The notes under the pieces are model-generated. The model did no database searches. It was not told the DNA's origin and saw nothing but the letters and a program-made list of their open reading frames with translations. Position numbers and translations under genes: made by a program. Positions 8,350 to 18,141 of a stretch of 64,000 bases of DNA are shown here, in pieces; position 1 is the first letter of the stretch, and each line of letters opens with the position of its first letter. Source of the DNA: Chloroflexota bacterium (GTDB taxonomy: Bacteria > Chloroflexota > Dehalococcoidia > Lucifugimonadales > Lucifugimonadaceae); assembly GCA_018650845.1 (NCBI GenBank), contig JABIFF010000018.1:1-64000 (forward strand), given 5' to 3'.

Positions 8350-9132
8350 CTACTCGTTTGGCGATCCGGCCTTAGCAGCAACTTCCATGTCGATCGACCG
8401 GTCTCGAGGCTGAACTGGCGACATGACGATCTGTTCGATCACAGTACGTCCCGGCAACGTAGCGCACAGCAATATTGCAGCAGCTACGTCCTCAGGCATC
8501 ATCATGGTTGCCCTTGCTTCTGCATCTGGATTATGAGGACGGCCATTAAGAATCGGCGTATCGACTTCAGCAGGTAGAACGGTGCACGCACGAATTCCCT
8601 TAGCGTTCAGTTCAGCGTTGATTCCGCGCATCAAATTGAACGATGCTGCCTTTGCAGCAGAATAAGCAGCACCACCGAGAAGTCCCGGTTGCAGAGCTGC
8701 CATCGATGAAGTTGTGATTACAGTTCCAACGCCACGTTCAACCATCGAGCCAACAACAGATTGCGTGAGTCGATACACGCCTTCGACGTTGACCTTGAAC
8801 ACGCTTTCCCATTCTTCGACACCAACGTATTGGATCGAACGAACACGTGAGCTGTGACCGGCGTTGTTGACTAGAACGTCAACCTGGCCAAATTCAGATA
8901 GAACCCACTCACCGAGCGCCGCAGCAGCGTTGCTGTCTTCCATATCGACTGACTTCGCTACTGCCGAACCGCCCTTGGCTTCGATCAGTGCGACCACCTC
9001 GTTGAGTGGCTCGATGCGTCGACCAGTGATAACGAGCTTGGCACCCTCGTCGGCGAACATCAGTGCCGCTTCACGGCCAATACCCGTGCCTGCACCGGTG
9101 ATGATTGCTACTTGTCCGTCGAGATGTCCCAT
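8350..9132 (-). CDS. Short-chain dehydrogenase/reductase
   Basis: A 260-residue classical SDR. The cofactor motif TGAGTGIG lies at about residues 13-20, with NNAG in the middle and the catalytic Ser followed by YSAAK. GR at the end of beta-2 (VITGRR) suggests NADP preference. It would oxidise or reduce a secondary alcohol or ketone. The C-terminal part MSPVQPRDRSIDMEV extends the fold normally. The next gene upstream on the strand is 54 bases away. Specific substrate not identifiable. Confidence 0.92.
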   Translation of the reverse strand: MGHLDGQVAIITGAGTGIGREAALMFADEGAKLVITGRRIEPLNEVVALIEAKGGSAVAKSVDMEDSNAAAALGEWVLSEFGQVDVLVNNAGHSSRVRSIQYVGVEEWESVFKVNVEGVYRLTQSVVGSMVERGVGTVITTSSMAALQPGLLGGAAYSAAKAASFNLMRGINAELNAKGIRACTVLPAEVDTPILNGRPHNPDAEARATMMMPEDVAAAILLCATLPGRTVIEQIVMSPVQPRDRSIDMEVAAKAGSPNE

Positions 9133-9186
9133 AGTTCAGTTATTCCAGTCCCTAGTCATTATCAATTTACGAGCAGTTGCGGAAGT

Positions 9187-10524
9187 TTACTTCCAGTTCG
9201 ACCAATTTTGTTGTTCGTCGTTAATGATCGTTTCAGCGAGTTCACGCCCCATTTTGATCGAGTAGTTAGTACCTCGATCTTCAGGATAAATTTGAGTTGT
9301 GTTCGCCAGATACAGCTTCTTCACCGGAGTACGGTGATCGGGAATCGCCTTCGAATAGTTCGTACCAATAATTGGCTGAGCAGCGCTGAGAGCGTTGTAG
9401 TGAACTTTCTTGATCCACGAACGATCGAAATCAGGGTTGAACTTGCTCAGATGAGGAAGGTACAAATCGAGAAGTTCATCTTCCGACATTTTGTACACAT
9501 CGTCAGTTCGATCGAGGTAGTTCGTCAGATAGAGAATATTCTTCCCGTTGTACCACTCTTTGGGCAGCATGTTTGTATGCTCGATCAGGCCAAGGAACGG
9601 AACATCTGAATCAGCAATGTTCATCCAGTAGAAGCTCGTCAGCGGCTGTGTAAGTTCAAGAACTACGACTACGGCAGCGAGATAGTGAACATCGGTGAGG
9701 CGTTTCTTGTAATCGTCTGGAAGGTCAACCATATCTGGGAATGAAAACGATGGAACTGTCGACAATACAGTGTCGAATTCTTCTCGTATCTGCTCGCCAG
9801 AAGGTGATTTAGCTACGAGCGCCTTTGCGACGCCATCGACGACTTCAACCTTTTCGACCGGAGTCGAGATATGAATTTCGCCATCATTCGCTTCGATAGC
9901 GGCTTTTAGCTTGTCGAGGATCGTGTCAAAGCTGCCATCGGGGTAACCGAGCATCTCGCGACCGCGGATTCCCTGCCGAGAGGCGAATCGTGTTTGGATT
10001 TTCGACCAGAACCACGGCATTCCGATTTGATCGAAATAACGGCCGAACTTGCCCTTGAGCAACGGTGCCCAAACCTTCTCGTAGGCCTTACCTCCGAGAC
10101 GTTCTCGCAACCAGTAATCGGCTGTCTCGTTCTCGAGGTTGCGCCAATCCTTGATTCGCCCAACCTTAAGTGCAAATAAGCCAAGTTTGATTCGATCTAA
10201 GAACGGGATTGCGCCGAAGCGAAGTAGATCAAGAGCAGTAGTGGTCTTGTAAACCTTGCCTGATGTGTATGTACCCACTCGGGATGGATACCACTTCATG
10301 GCGTCGCCGATACCCAGATCGTCCATCAGATCGAGAATAGCTTTGTCATTGGTGAAGAGGTGGTGATAGCCACGCTCCAATGGACTTCCGCCAACCGGGA
10401 TAGTTGAAGCCTGGCCGCCTATGAAATGAGCAGCTTCGTAAACAACAACTTTGTGACCCTTTTTAGAAAGATCATAAGCCGCGGCGAGTCCCGCTATTCC
10501 TGCACCAATAATTCCGATCTTCAT
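9187..10524 (-). CDS. FAD-dependent amine-oxidase/desaturase-like oxidoreductase
   Basis: 445 residues. The N-terminal Rossmann motif GIIGAGIAGLAAAYDL and the GG doublet following EAAHF place it in the NAD(P)/FAD amine-oxidase superfamily, which includes carotenoid desaturases, protoporphyrinogen oxidase and UDP-galactopyranose mutase-like enzymes. The C-terminal FAD segment PEDRGTNYSIKMGRELA is also visible. No signal peptide. Its start overlaps the stop of the flippase-like gene by 4 bases (10521-10524), so the two are translationally coupled. That and the following glycosyltransferase-type genes suggest a role on a membrane lipid or polyprenyl-linked substrate. This is inference from context. 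Confidence 0.8.
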   Translation of the reverse strand: MKIGIIGAGIAGLAAAYDLSKKGHKVVVYEAAHFIGGQASTIPVGGSPLERGYHHLFTNDKAILDLMDDLGIGDAMKWYPSRVGTYTSGKVYKTTTALDLLRFGAIPFLDRIKLGLFALKVGRIKDWRNLENETADYWLRERLGGKAYEKVWAPLLKGKFGRYFDQIGMPWFWSKIQTRFASRQGIRGREMLGYPDGSFDTILDKLKAAIEANDGEIHISTPVEKVEVVDGVAKALVAKSPSGEQIREEFDTVLSTVPSFSFPDMVDLPDDYKKRLTDVHYLAAVVVVLELTQPLTSFYWMNIADSDVPFLGLIEHTNMLPKEWYNGKNILYLTNYLDRTDDVYKMSEDELLDLYLPHLSKFNPDFDRSWIKKVHYNALSAAQPIIGTNYSKAIPDHRTPVKKLYLANTTQIYPEDRGTNYSIKMGRELAETIINDEQQNWSNWK

Positions 10525-11612
10525 GCTGACGAACTATCTCCTGCCCCGGCTATCGATTGATCGTTTGCTTTCGCACCCTTCATCAATCCCGAAAGTGAAT
10601 TTCCATCCAATATTAGAATGATTCCACCGACTACCGTTGGCGGAACCCAGAGCGCTACGTGGACTGTTAGCGCATACGCTGCAGCAACTTCCTGGCCGAC
10701 GCCAAGCGCCACGAGTGCTGCTGCACCAAAGAAATCGAACGGCCCCCAACTGCCAGCCGTTGAAGGAAGTACACCGGCAAGGTTTGCAGCCGATGTGAAT
10801 ACCAATATAGCTGCGATGAATTCCATCTGAGAATCGAATATAGGGCGAAGGTCAAAGCCGATGGCGATGAGGTAGTACATCACAGCCTCGGCAGCCCATA
10901 CAGGCAACGACCAAGCAAATACTTTGGCAAGGTCGACTGGCGAGCTAACAACGGTTAGTCCTTCGAGCAATCGTTCAGCAATTCCCAATAGACGGGTGCG
11001 AAGATTTTTGCCGACCATGAACATCATCCGGTCGAGCCAGCCAAGGACGGTATTCGTACTAGCGGTAGAAATTACCAGCACGACCGAGAACACTCCAACG
11101 AACGGAAGCAACGCCACGAGAGCCAGTACAGTCGCTCCTCCAGGGATGTCGGAAGAGATATCGCCAACCGCACGCTCTACGCCAACGGTTCCCATCAGTC
11201 CGGCAGCTGCGAAGAAGAACAGTAGAGCGAGGACATCTGTGGCTCGTTCCACGGCGACAGTTCCAAAAGCTGCAGGAGCTGAGCATGATTCTCGAAGGCT
11301 CAGGTAGTACGACCTAACAACTTCACCGATTCTGACCGGAATCAAGTTGTTTGCCATGTAGCCGACCACAACTACGGAGTAGATGCTCTTCTGCGGCTTT
11401 CCAATGAGGGGTCGTAGTAAGAATTTCCAGCGTGCCGAACGGAACCAAACGGCGATGAAATAGAAAACTAGCGACGGAGCTACGTACGCGTAATTGGCGT
11501 TTGCGAGCACATCACCGATGGTGTCGAAATCGACAAACAGTACGACGAATACTGCAAGGAATGCAGCACTACCAATCGCACCTAGCCAAAAGGCCTTGTT
11601 GCCAAAAAACAT
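10521..11612 (-). CDS. Flippase-like integral membrane protein (UPF0104/LPG synthase TM family)
   Basis: 363 residues with about eight hydrophobic segments and the family marks VWFRSARWKFLLRP, NLIPVRIGEVVRSYYL and VERATDVLALL. This family includes the membrane domain of lysylphosphatidylglycerol synthase and archaeal or bacterial lipid flippase-like proteins. No aminoacyl-transfer domain is attached. It lies between two giant membrane glycosyltransferase-type genes upstream and an FAD oxidoreductase downstream with a 4-base overlap. A job in moving or modifying a lipid-linked intermediate across the membrane is inferred. Confidence 0.85.
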   Translation of the reverse strand: MFFGNKAFWLGAIGSAAFLAVFVVLFVDFDTIGDVLANANYAYVAPSLVFYFIAVWFRSARWKFLLRPLIGKPQKSIYSVVVVGYMANNLIPVRIGEVVRSYYLSLRESCSAPAAFGTVAVERATDVLALLFFFAAAGLMGTVGVERAVGDISSDIPGGATVLALVALLPFVGVFSVVLVISTASTNTVLGWLDRMMFMVGKNLRTRLLGIAERLLEGLTVVSSPVDLAKVFAWSLPVWAAEAVMYYLIAIGFDLRPIFDSQMEFIAAILVFTSAANLAGVLPSTAGSWGPFDFFGAAALVALGVGQEVAAAYALTVHVALWVPPTVVGGIILILDGNSLSGLMKGAKANDQSIAGAGDSSSA

Positions 11613-11655
11613 GTGAAGTTATCGATGTCCTTGCAAAACGGAACGCATGAACGTT

Positions 11656-14031
11656 CTACTTTGCGGGAGAAAGCGGTATCAGGTCTGAAAAATAAACGTA
11701 CGAATCGATCGTGCCCAAGGGGTTCGATAATTCACGGTAGAGGAAATAGTCTACCGTTCCAGCCCATCGATCACGATCCTTCAGCGTGTCAATCACAGTA
11801 CCAACTGTTACATCTCGGTATCGCTCAGGGAACCACCAACGGTGAACCAGTTTGCGTCCCTCGGAAAATCCGTCAGGCATTGTCGTGATCGCTTTAGCGT
11901 TGTTGTTCTCATTGATGACAGCGATAACCCTCTCTTCGCCGACTTCGATTTCATCGCTGGTGTGGTCTCTAAACGAGACCTCGTTATAGCGTCTCAAGTA
12001 CCACTGCCACGGCCACGAATAGGCGTCACGAATATCGATAGCAACTTTGATGTCGTATCTATCACCGGTCAGTTCAGCGGCTCGTTCGATCTCTTCGACA
12101 AGATTATGAATATCAGGAGCGGTCTGGGTGTAGACGAGCATCTCTTTCGGAACGTCACCGTTCTCAAATGATGCGACCCAGCCGGCACGGAAAGTGAATC
12201 CGAACATGATCACCACGGTTATCAGTCCAACGATGCCGAGGGCCTGTGAACGCCCGATTTTGCTTCCTAGAACCTGAAGCCCCAGTAATAGAATTCCAAG
12301 AATCGCCAGAATCGCCCAAGCAGAGGCGAACTGTCGTGTGCCCTCGCCAAGATCGTGCATGGCGATCTTCCAAATCATGATGAAGAAAACAGGCACGCCG
12401 ATAATCGCGAGCCCAGCCTTGTTCCTCCAAGCCTTCTTCCAATCGATCGACATGACGATGTCGTTGATTGTGTACGCAGCGAGGATGATCGCCGGAAGAA
12501 CCACGTTCACAAGTAGCCACGGCATCTTTTCGCCGGCCTCTGTGTAGGCGATGAACGTACCAATCGTCCAGAAGAACAGGAATTTATTGAATTTTGAAAT
12601 CTTTAGCGTGAACGGAAGAGCAATGAATGAGCCGAACACAACAATCAATGCGAGTTGCCCAACGTAGGTCAGCACATCGTGTTCTGAGCCTTTTATCAAT
12701 CCGCGTTCGAAGCTAATCGAACTATCGGCAAGTATCGCCATTCCAATGCCAGCGAGCAGCAAGAGTAACCACGGTTTCAAACCTGATTTGAAGCTGTAGT
12801 AGAGCCCCGCAGAAAGTGCGACTACAAACGGCAGAAACTCGTAGATAGCTCCGATAGTGAAGTAGTAATACCAAGGTTGATTACCACGAGCGACGTCCTG
12901 CTGAGCCAGCCAGTAGCCAAGCGATTGCCACGCACCACTGCCTATACCTGCAGGGTTCGATCCAAAGTTCGCAAATACCATTGCGAACACTCCAGCAAAC
13001 ACGGCGAACGCCAGTAGGAACACTTTTCTGTTCCAGTACCAGCCAATCGCCAATGATGCCGCTAAGAACGCTGCGCTTACTGCTATAGCAACGTTCCAGC
13101 CTGCACCAACCGGGCTACCGGTAGCGACTCCCGGAGTGCCGTCTTCAGCGGCAAGTGTTACGCCGAGCATGTTTTGGAATATTGCGATACCAGCTGCCAA
13201 GAGTGGCAGGGTCATCGTCGCGAGCAGCACTAAGAATGAGGCTTCAGGAGTGAACTCATCGAGAGTGCGTCGAGCGTAGAGCCAATCTCGAATTTCTCGC
13301 CAAACCTGAGTGAACAGAAATGCGCCTAATAGAGCAATAACGATGTACTGGGTTTCTTTCGTTGTGAATCCCAACGCAACCAATGCTGCCGCCAAGTACA
13401 GCCATCGATTTTTTCGTTCGTCGATGTATCGCCACATCACTCCAACAAGAGCGAGTGTGAACACAGCCATAAATATGTCATTACGAGCGAATCGGCTGTA
13501 GTAGAGCATCGAAGGCGAGAACGCGAGCAATACTGCGGCTATCAGTGCTCCGAATTGACCTATACGAGGTTTCAGTAGGAGTGGAACTAAAACCAGACCG
13601 ACACCGAACAATGCCATCGGAAGCCGAAGTGCGTAATCGCTGTCACCAACTAGAAAGAAAGATGTCGCTACCGAATAGAACAGGAACATTCCGTGCATCA
13701 ACGGGTTGTGGTCATATCCACCGCCGTTGAACAGTTGATAGGCGAAGTACCCATGCAAACTTTCGTCGTGGTGCACTGCCCGTCCGCCAAGATCGTACAA
13801 ACGCATTGCTAGTGCCACGAGAACTAACGCGGTGTAAATCGAAAATTCGATTCGGAACGGTACCGAGAATCCTTTTTTAGGATCTGAATCGTCTTTGCGA
13901 ACTTCGGTAGTGCTCGGTCGAGAAACCTCGACATTCGCTGCGTCGCCTGTAACCCAAGCACCATCAATCCAACGTCCAGCAGCAGACGTCGAGGGCGCTA
14001 TCGAATCGGTATATGGATTATCTGTGGTCAA
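11656..14031 (-). CDS. Large GT-C-type membrane glycosyltransferase (TIGR03663-like)
   Basis: 791 residues, roughly a dozen transmembrane segments after an 80-residue soluble N-terminal tail. The first luminal loop has the GT-C acidic motif (YDLGGRAVHHDESLHGYFAYQL), as in PMT/dolichol-phosphate mannosyltransferase-type enzymes. The C-terminal soluble part contains the SWPWQWYLRRY segment typical of the TIGR03663 family, known mostly in Chloroflexi and Archaea. It should transfer a sugar from a polyprenyl-phosphate donor at the outer face of the membrane. It starts 3 bases after the stop of the next large membrane gene, so both are cotranslated. Acceptor unknown. Confidence 0.85.
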   Translation of the reverse strand: MTTDNPYTDSIAPSTSAAGRWIDGAWVTGDAANVEVSRPSTTEVRKDDSDPKKGFSVPFRIEFSIYTALVLVALAMRLYDLGGRAVHHDESLHGYFAYQLFNGGGYDHNPLMHGMFLFYSVATSFFLVGDSDYALRLPMALFGVGLVLVPLLLKPRIGQFGALIAAVLLAFSPSMLYYSRFARNDIFMAVFTLALVGVMWRYIDERKNRWLYLAAALVALGFTTKETQYIVIALLGAFLFTQVWREIRDWLYARRTLDEFTPEASFLVLLATMTLPLLAAGIAIFQNMLGVTLAAEDGTPGVATGSPVGAGWNVAIAVSAAFLAASLAIGWYWNRKVFLLAFAVFAGVFAMVFANFGSNPAGIGSGAWQSLGYWLAQQDVARGNQPWYYYFTIGAIYEFLPFVVALSAGLYYSFKSGLKPWLLLLLAGIGMAILADSSISFERGLIKGSEHDVLTYVGQLALIVVFGSFIALPFTLKISKFNKFLFFWTIGTFIAYTEAGEKMPWLLVNVVLPAIILAAYTINDIVMSIDWKKAWRNKAGLAIIGVPVFFIMIWKIAMHDLGEGTRQFASAWAILAILGILLLGLQVLGSKIGRSQALGIVGLITVVIMFGFTFRAGWVASFENGDVPKEMLVYTQTAPDIHNLVEEIERAAELTGDRYDIKVAIDIRDAYSWPWQWYLRRYNEVSFRDHTSDEIEVGEERVIAVINENNNAKAITTMPDGFSEGRKLVHRWWFPERYRDVTVGTVIDTLKDRDRWAGTVDYFLYRELSNPLGTIDSYVYFSDLIPLSPAK

Positions 14032-14034
14032 GTA

Positions 14035-16416
14035 TTAGTTATCGATGCTGAACACGGTGTACTTCCCGTGCTCGATTATGCGGTCACCAAGCGTATCGAA
14101 CATTGCGAGGTCAATGTTGCCGTAGGTTGACCTTTCCCGTGGTCCGACGACCACCATCGTGAGCCCATATTTGCTAGTTAATCGCTTCAATTCAGCACTA
14201 TCTTCAGTTGTATAAATATCTCGCACATCATTTTCACGGTCGGCAAACAATTCATCACTGCCATGCCACTGGGTTTCATGGAACACCCATCCGATAACCG
14301 CAGGAACACCTGAGGCTTCGGATATCCGAGCGAAATCGGTATAACTACCGCCCACAGCTTCGACCAACACGTCATCTTTCGTGGCAACGGCGTTGATATC
14401 AGAAATTACATTCAACTCGTCTGAATCACTGCGTTCGAGGAAGCTCAAGCTATTTAGTTCGGGGCCTAATCCCGATGCCGTGGTCTTTGAAACTGCCGCA
14501 GCGACCGGGAAATAGATCGAACTTATAACTACTACGGCGAGAAGCCCGAGAGCGGTTCTACTGAGTAGCAACATTCGGCCTTTGAGCAACGAATGATGCC
14601 GCTGCCAGACGATTGCTCCGTAGCCAGCGACGACCGAGAGCACGATCCATGCTTGGTAGTAGAACTTGAAAACGGTGTTCATTCGGTTGCCAAACAGATC
14701 GTGCACAAAGAACAATTCTGCGGCAAAGATCAGGTATATCGCTAGCGTTCCTAGTATCAATACGAACTGAGCACCATCGTCGGCTCCACGTCGAGCTCGG
14801 GTTAGCACAACCGCTATTCCGATGGTCGAAACCGTTGCTAGCAATCCTGTAGTGGGAATCCTAGTGAATATATCGAGTATTTGAGATTTTTCGTTGAATG
14901 CGAGATGAGTTACAACCCAGATCGCCCATGGCACCAACGTAAGAATCAATGCTGTGATCCAGGCGGGGCGCCAAATCAGATGACGTTCCGACTGTGGAAT
15001 CTGGTTGTCGTCTCTGAAATATCTGACTACTACACAGACGTATCGATTCGTTAAGAAAACCAAAGTTGGCACTGCGAGTCCCAACAGCAGAATCCAGATC
15101 GATATCAGGTGAATTGGACGAGTTCCGTATTTCACAGGAGCCAACGGTGGCCATTGAACCTGGCTTTCAGCTGTTCCGAAGTAGAACGGCGAAAAGACCA
15201 ATATGCCTACAATCCACAATACTGCCAGAGGAAGTCCGGCTCGCAGTAACGATCTAAATCCGGTCTGACGAGTCGATATCCAACCAGCAATCACGAGACC
15301 ACTCGATAGCAGCAGCAGTAATCCAACGTCCCAGAAATTAATGAATCCTGAAGCACCTATCACGACTGCCACGATGATCGCTGCGGGTATGTTCCTGCGT
15401 AGCGCCGAAAATGAAATTGATCGATTCGCAATAAATAACGCGACGAGAACAGTTATCCCGGTGAGCACGAACGGAATCGACATCAGGTGCGGATGGAAAT
15501 CTCCCAGCAGGATGCTGAAGAACGGGTATTCCTGAATGGTGAAATCGAGCTCGTCACCAAACTCACCGAACGAATTGGTGATCCGTGAACTCTTCCACCA
15601 CCACCAGAAATCATCAGGACGCCACGTGACGATCTCGTCGATACGATCGTAGTCACTGCCTCGATACCAATTGAGGAGCCAAAGTGGAGCCGCTTTGGTT
15701 ATATCCAGAATCGTCCACAAACCTGAGAGATTCGATGTAATCAGTAGGAGGATCGCCGACGCCACACCAGCTAGTAGTGATGTTTTCGTCCGAACACCAT
15801 CACGCCGCGCCAAAGTAACAACAAACGATGCTGCAATCGAAGCGGCCAACCCTGCGACAAGGGCGATACCAACGTTGAAGGCAACAGCCGGAACGGTGCC
15901 AGCCATTGCGTTCACACCGCCGTATATCCAGTAGCCGAAGTAGTAATAGGCGATCGGTTCGCCAGCCAGCCAGAGATCCTGCGGTGGAGCATGCTCTGCG
16001 CCTGTTACGGCGGTGAGCATCATCAAATCCATCGGCTTCTCAGTGCCTGAGGCTGCAGGATCGAACGCACGCATCGACAGGAACATCACGAAGAACAATA
16101 TGAAGATCAGTTCGATCGTGAGGATTATTCGCCATCGACGCACGAACGTGCGCTTTAGTAGCTGATAGTCAGTCCGCAGTATCCAAATACTCGCAACCGC
16201 TAGCAGAGCGAGTGCTACCCACCATGTGATCGGCGAATTGGGAACCAGCTGGGTGTACGAAGCCAGCCAGACGACAGTTGCTATCAGCAACATGCCTATC
16301 GGTTTAGATATCGCCCATCCACGATCGGCAAGAACTGGGAATGCACGAGCAACAATCGGGAACGCGACGAGTCCAATGAGCTCGACCGTTAGTAGTGTTG
16401 CGATTGCTTGCAGCAT
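14035..16416 (-). CDS. Large membrane protein of the DUF2298/Chlor_Arch_YYY family
   Basis: 793 residues with many transmembrane helices. The family hallmark of consecutive tyrosines is present (EPIAYYYFGYWIYGG), along with FYYQAWIVLSVVAGYG and the loop ILLGDFHPHLMSIPF. This family pairs with TIGR03663-type proteins in Chloroflexi and some archaea and is thought to be a GT-C-like glycosyltransferase, but no activity is established. A soluble domain of about 130 residues closes the protein. It is the first gene of a run of four on the minus strand (14035, 11656, 10521, 9187) and follows ftsY by 36 bases. Confidence 0.85.
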   Translation of the reverse strand: MLQAIATLLTVELIGLVAFPIVARAFPVLADRGWAISKPIGMLLIATVVWLASYTQLVPNSPITWWVALALLAVASIWILRTDYQLLKRTFVRRWRIILTIELIFILFFVMFLSMRAFDPAASGTEKPMDLMMLTAVTGAEHAPPQDLWLAGEPIAYYYFGYWIYGGVNAMAGTVPAVAFNVGIALVAGLAASIAASFVVTLARRDGVRTKTSLLAGVASAILLLITSNLSGLWTILDITKAAPLWLLNWYRGSDYDRIDEIVTWRPDDFWWWWKSSRITNSFGEFGDELDFTIQEYPFFSILLGDFHPHLMSIPFVLTGITVLVALFIANRSISFSALRRNIPAAIIVAVVIGASGFINFWDVGLLLLLSSGLVIAGWISTRQTGFRSLLRAGLPLAVLWIVGILVFSPFYFGTAESQVQWPPLAPVKYGTRPIHLISIWILLLGLAVPTLVFLTNRYVCVVVRYFRDDNQIPQSERHLIWRPAWITALILTLVPWAIWVVTHLAFNEKSQILDIFTRIPTTGLLATVSTIGIAVVLTRARRGADDGAQFVLILGTLAIYLIFAAELFFVHDLFGNRMNTVFKFYYQAWIVLSVVAGYGAIVWQRHHSLLKGRMLLLSRTALGLLAVVVISSIYFPVAAAVSKTTASGLGPELNSLSFLERSDSDELNVISDINAVATKDDVLVEAVGGSYTDFARISEASGVPAVIGWVFHETQWHGSDELFADRENDVRDIYTTEDSAELKRLTSKYGLTMVVVGPRERSTYGNIDLAMFDTLGDRIIEHGKYTVFSIDN

Positions 16417-16452
16417 TGGTGTTCGATAGCGCTGACGTTCGGTTACCCCGTC

Positions 16453-17385
16453 CTAGGAGGTTGGTTCAGGAAGCAGAGCGTCGGCGAATGCCTCGGCGTC
16501 GAATGCTGACATATCAGCTGATTTCTCTCCGGTTCCGATGAACCAGATCGGCAGACCGAGTTCACCTGCAATGGCCAGAGCAACTCCGCCCTTTGCAGTT
16601 CCGTCGAGCTTCGTTAGGAATACTCCGTTGCAATCTACCGCTTCGGTAAACGACTTAGCCTGCATCAGGCCGTTTTGACCAGTAGTTCCGTCGATCACCA
16701 ACAAGATTCGTTCGGTGAAGCCAGTTCCGTTCTTTTCTACGATTCCACGGACTTTACGGAGCTCTTCCATCAAGTTGTGAGTCGTGTGAAGTCGTCCAGC
16801 GGTGTCGATAATCAAAAGATCGACATCACGTGCACGGGCCGCGTTCAGCGCATCAAACGCCACAGCTCCGGGGTCACTTCCGGCCTGCTGCGAGATAACA
16901 GGAACGCCAAGACGTTCGCCCCATATGTTGATCTGTTCGATAGCACCGGCGCGGAACGTGTCGGCTGCTGCGAGCATCACGTTTTGGCCTTCAGATTTCG
17001 CTACATCCACCAGCTTTGCGATCGACGTTGTCTTTCCAGCACCGTTCACACCCACTACAAGTAGAACTACAGGTTCGTTATCGGGAATCGCATCGAAATC
17101 AGATGAATCTGTAAGCATCTCAGCGATCAGGCCTCGCATGCGTACACGAACTTGATCAGGCTCTTTCAACGACTCGTTTTTGACGATGTCTCGGAGATCA
17201 TCGATCAGCGCCATCGTGGTGTTAACCCCGACGTCGGAAATCACGAGTGCTTCTTCCAGTTCGTCCCAGAAGTCATCATCGATGCTGGAACGACGAAAAA
17301 TGCCGCCAAGTCGACCTCGCCATGCTGAGCTAGTCTTTTCAGAACTCTCAGTCGTTTTCTCTTTCTTTTTAAATACGCCGAACAG
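16453..17385 (-). CDS. ftsY: Signal recognition particle receptor FtsY (CTG start proposed)
   Basis: SRP-family GTPase that docks the SRP-ribosome complex at the membrane. P-loop GVNGAGKTTSIAKL, DTAGRLHTT and TKLDGTAKGG are all present. The usual start call (GTG at 17244) removes the first N-domain helix. The frame stays open upstream to a TAG at 17401 and encodes LFGVFKKK, later IDDDFWDELEEALV, exactly the FtsY N terminus. The only start-like codon in front is CTG at 17383-17385, 7 bases after GAGGA. That gives 310 residues, normal for a short FtsY. The extension is seen; use of CTG is inference. It follows rnc by 24 bases and probably shares its transcript. The SRP RNA is at 35368. Confidence 0.88.
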   Translation of the reverse strand: MFGVFKKKEKTTESSEKTSSAWRGRLGGIFRRSSIDDDFWDELEEALVISDVGVNTTMALIDDLRDIVKNESLKEPDQVRVRMRGLIAEMLTDSSDFDAIPDNEPVVLLVVGVNGAGKTTSIAKLVDVAKSEGQNVMLAAADTFRAGAIEQINIWGERLGVPVISQQAGSDPGAVAFDALNAARARDVDLLIIDTAGRLHTTHNLMEELRKVRGIVEKNGTGFTERILLVIDGTTGQNGLMQAKSFTEAVDCNGVFLTKLDGTAKGGVALAIAGELGLPIWFIGTGEKSADMSAFDAEAFADALLPEPTS

Positions 17386-17397
17386 AGCCGGTTCCTC
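17386..17397 (-). promoter_or_regulatory. Shine-Dalgarno site deciding the ftsY start
   Basis: On the minus strand GAGGA (17397-17393) stands 7 bases before CTG at 17385. No ATG, GTG or TTG occurs in frame between the TAG at 17401-17403 and the GTG at 17244, which lies inside the conserved N domain. Confidence 0.6.
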
Positions 17398-17409
17398 TTT
17401 CTACGTCCG

Positions 17410-18135
17410 TTACTCGGACTGAGCTTTCGATTGAAGTATTTCTAGCGCTTTTCTGGCGGCTTCGCGTTCAGCATCAACTTTTCGTGACCCTGCACCCGAA
17501 GCAACTGAAGATTCGTCGATTACAACTTCCATAGTAAATATTAGATCACTCGGTTCGCCCGATTCAGCGACGAGTTTGTATCGAGGTGGCTTGCTGCCGT
17601 TCCCTTGCAAATACTCTTGCAGTAGCGATTTCGGATCTTTCTTCGTTTCCGTACGTAGTGCTTCGTCTACATGTTCGCCGAGCCAGTGATTCACAAAAGC
17701 AAACGTCTCTTCGTACCCACGGTCGATATAAACAGCGCCTACGACAGCTTCGAACGTATCGGCGAGATTCGATGATCTATTGTCGCCTCCGGCCGCCGCT
17801 TCGCCTTTCCCCATAACAAGCCATTGCCCGAGCCCGATAGTGCGGGCAGCAGCAGCGAGCGTTTCGCGGCGCACTACTTGCGAACGACGAACGGTGAGAT
17901 CGCCTTCGGGCAAGTCTGGGGCGCCTAAGTACATACGATCAGCCACTACCATGCCGACAATCGAGTCACCCAAAAATTCCAACCGTTCGTTAGAAACCGG
18001 TGGGAGATCAGGATGCTCGTTGACGAACGATTGATGAGTCAACGCGAGAACAAGAACGCTCTTGTCGCCAAATTTGACGCCAAGAGCGTGTTCTACCGCC
18101 TCTAGCTGATCTATATCGAGTGGAGTTGTCGGCAA
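17410..18135 (-). CDS. rnc: Ribonuclease III
   Basis: 241 residues. The RNase III signature NERLEFLGDSIVGMV lies at about residues 44-58 with the catalytic acidic residues, and the second acidic site is in NLADTFEAVVGAVYID. A dsRNA-binding domain closes the protein (DPKSLLQEYLQGNGSKPPRYKL to AREAARKALEIL). It processes rRNA precursors and structured mRNAs. The rnc-ftsY order is common in bacteria. The selenoprotein gene ends 6 bases upstream of its start codon, so transcription probably begins before that gene. Confidence 0.97.
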   Translation of the reverse strand: MPTTPLDIDQLEAVEHALGVKFGDKSVLVLALTHQSFVNEHPDLPPVSNERLEFLGDSIVGMVVADRMYLGAPDLPEGDLTVRRSQVVRRETLAAAARTIGLGQWLVMGKGEAAAGGDNRSSNLADTFEAVVGAVYIDRGYEETFAFVNHWLGEHVDEALRTETKKDPKSLLQEYLQGNGSKPPRYKLVAESGEPSDLIFTMEVVIDESSVASGAGSRKVDAEREAARKALEILQSKAQSE

Positions 18136-18141
18136 GTGTGT

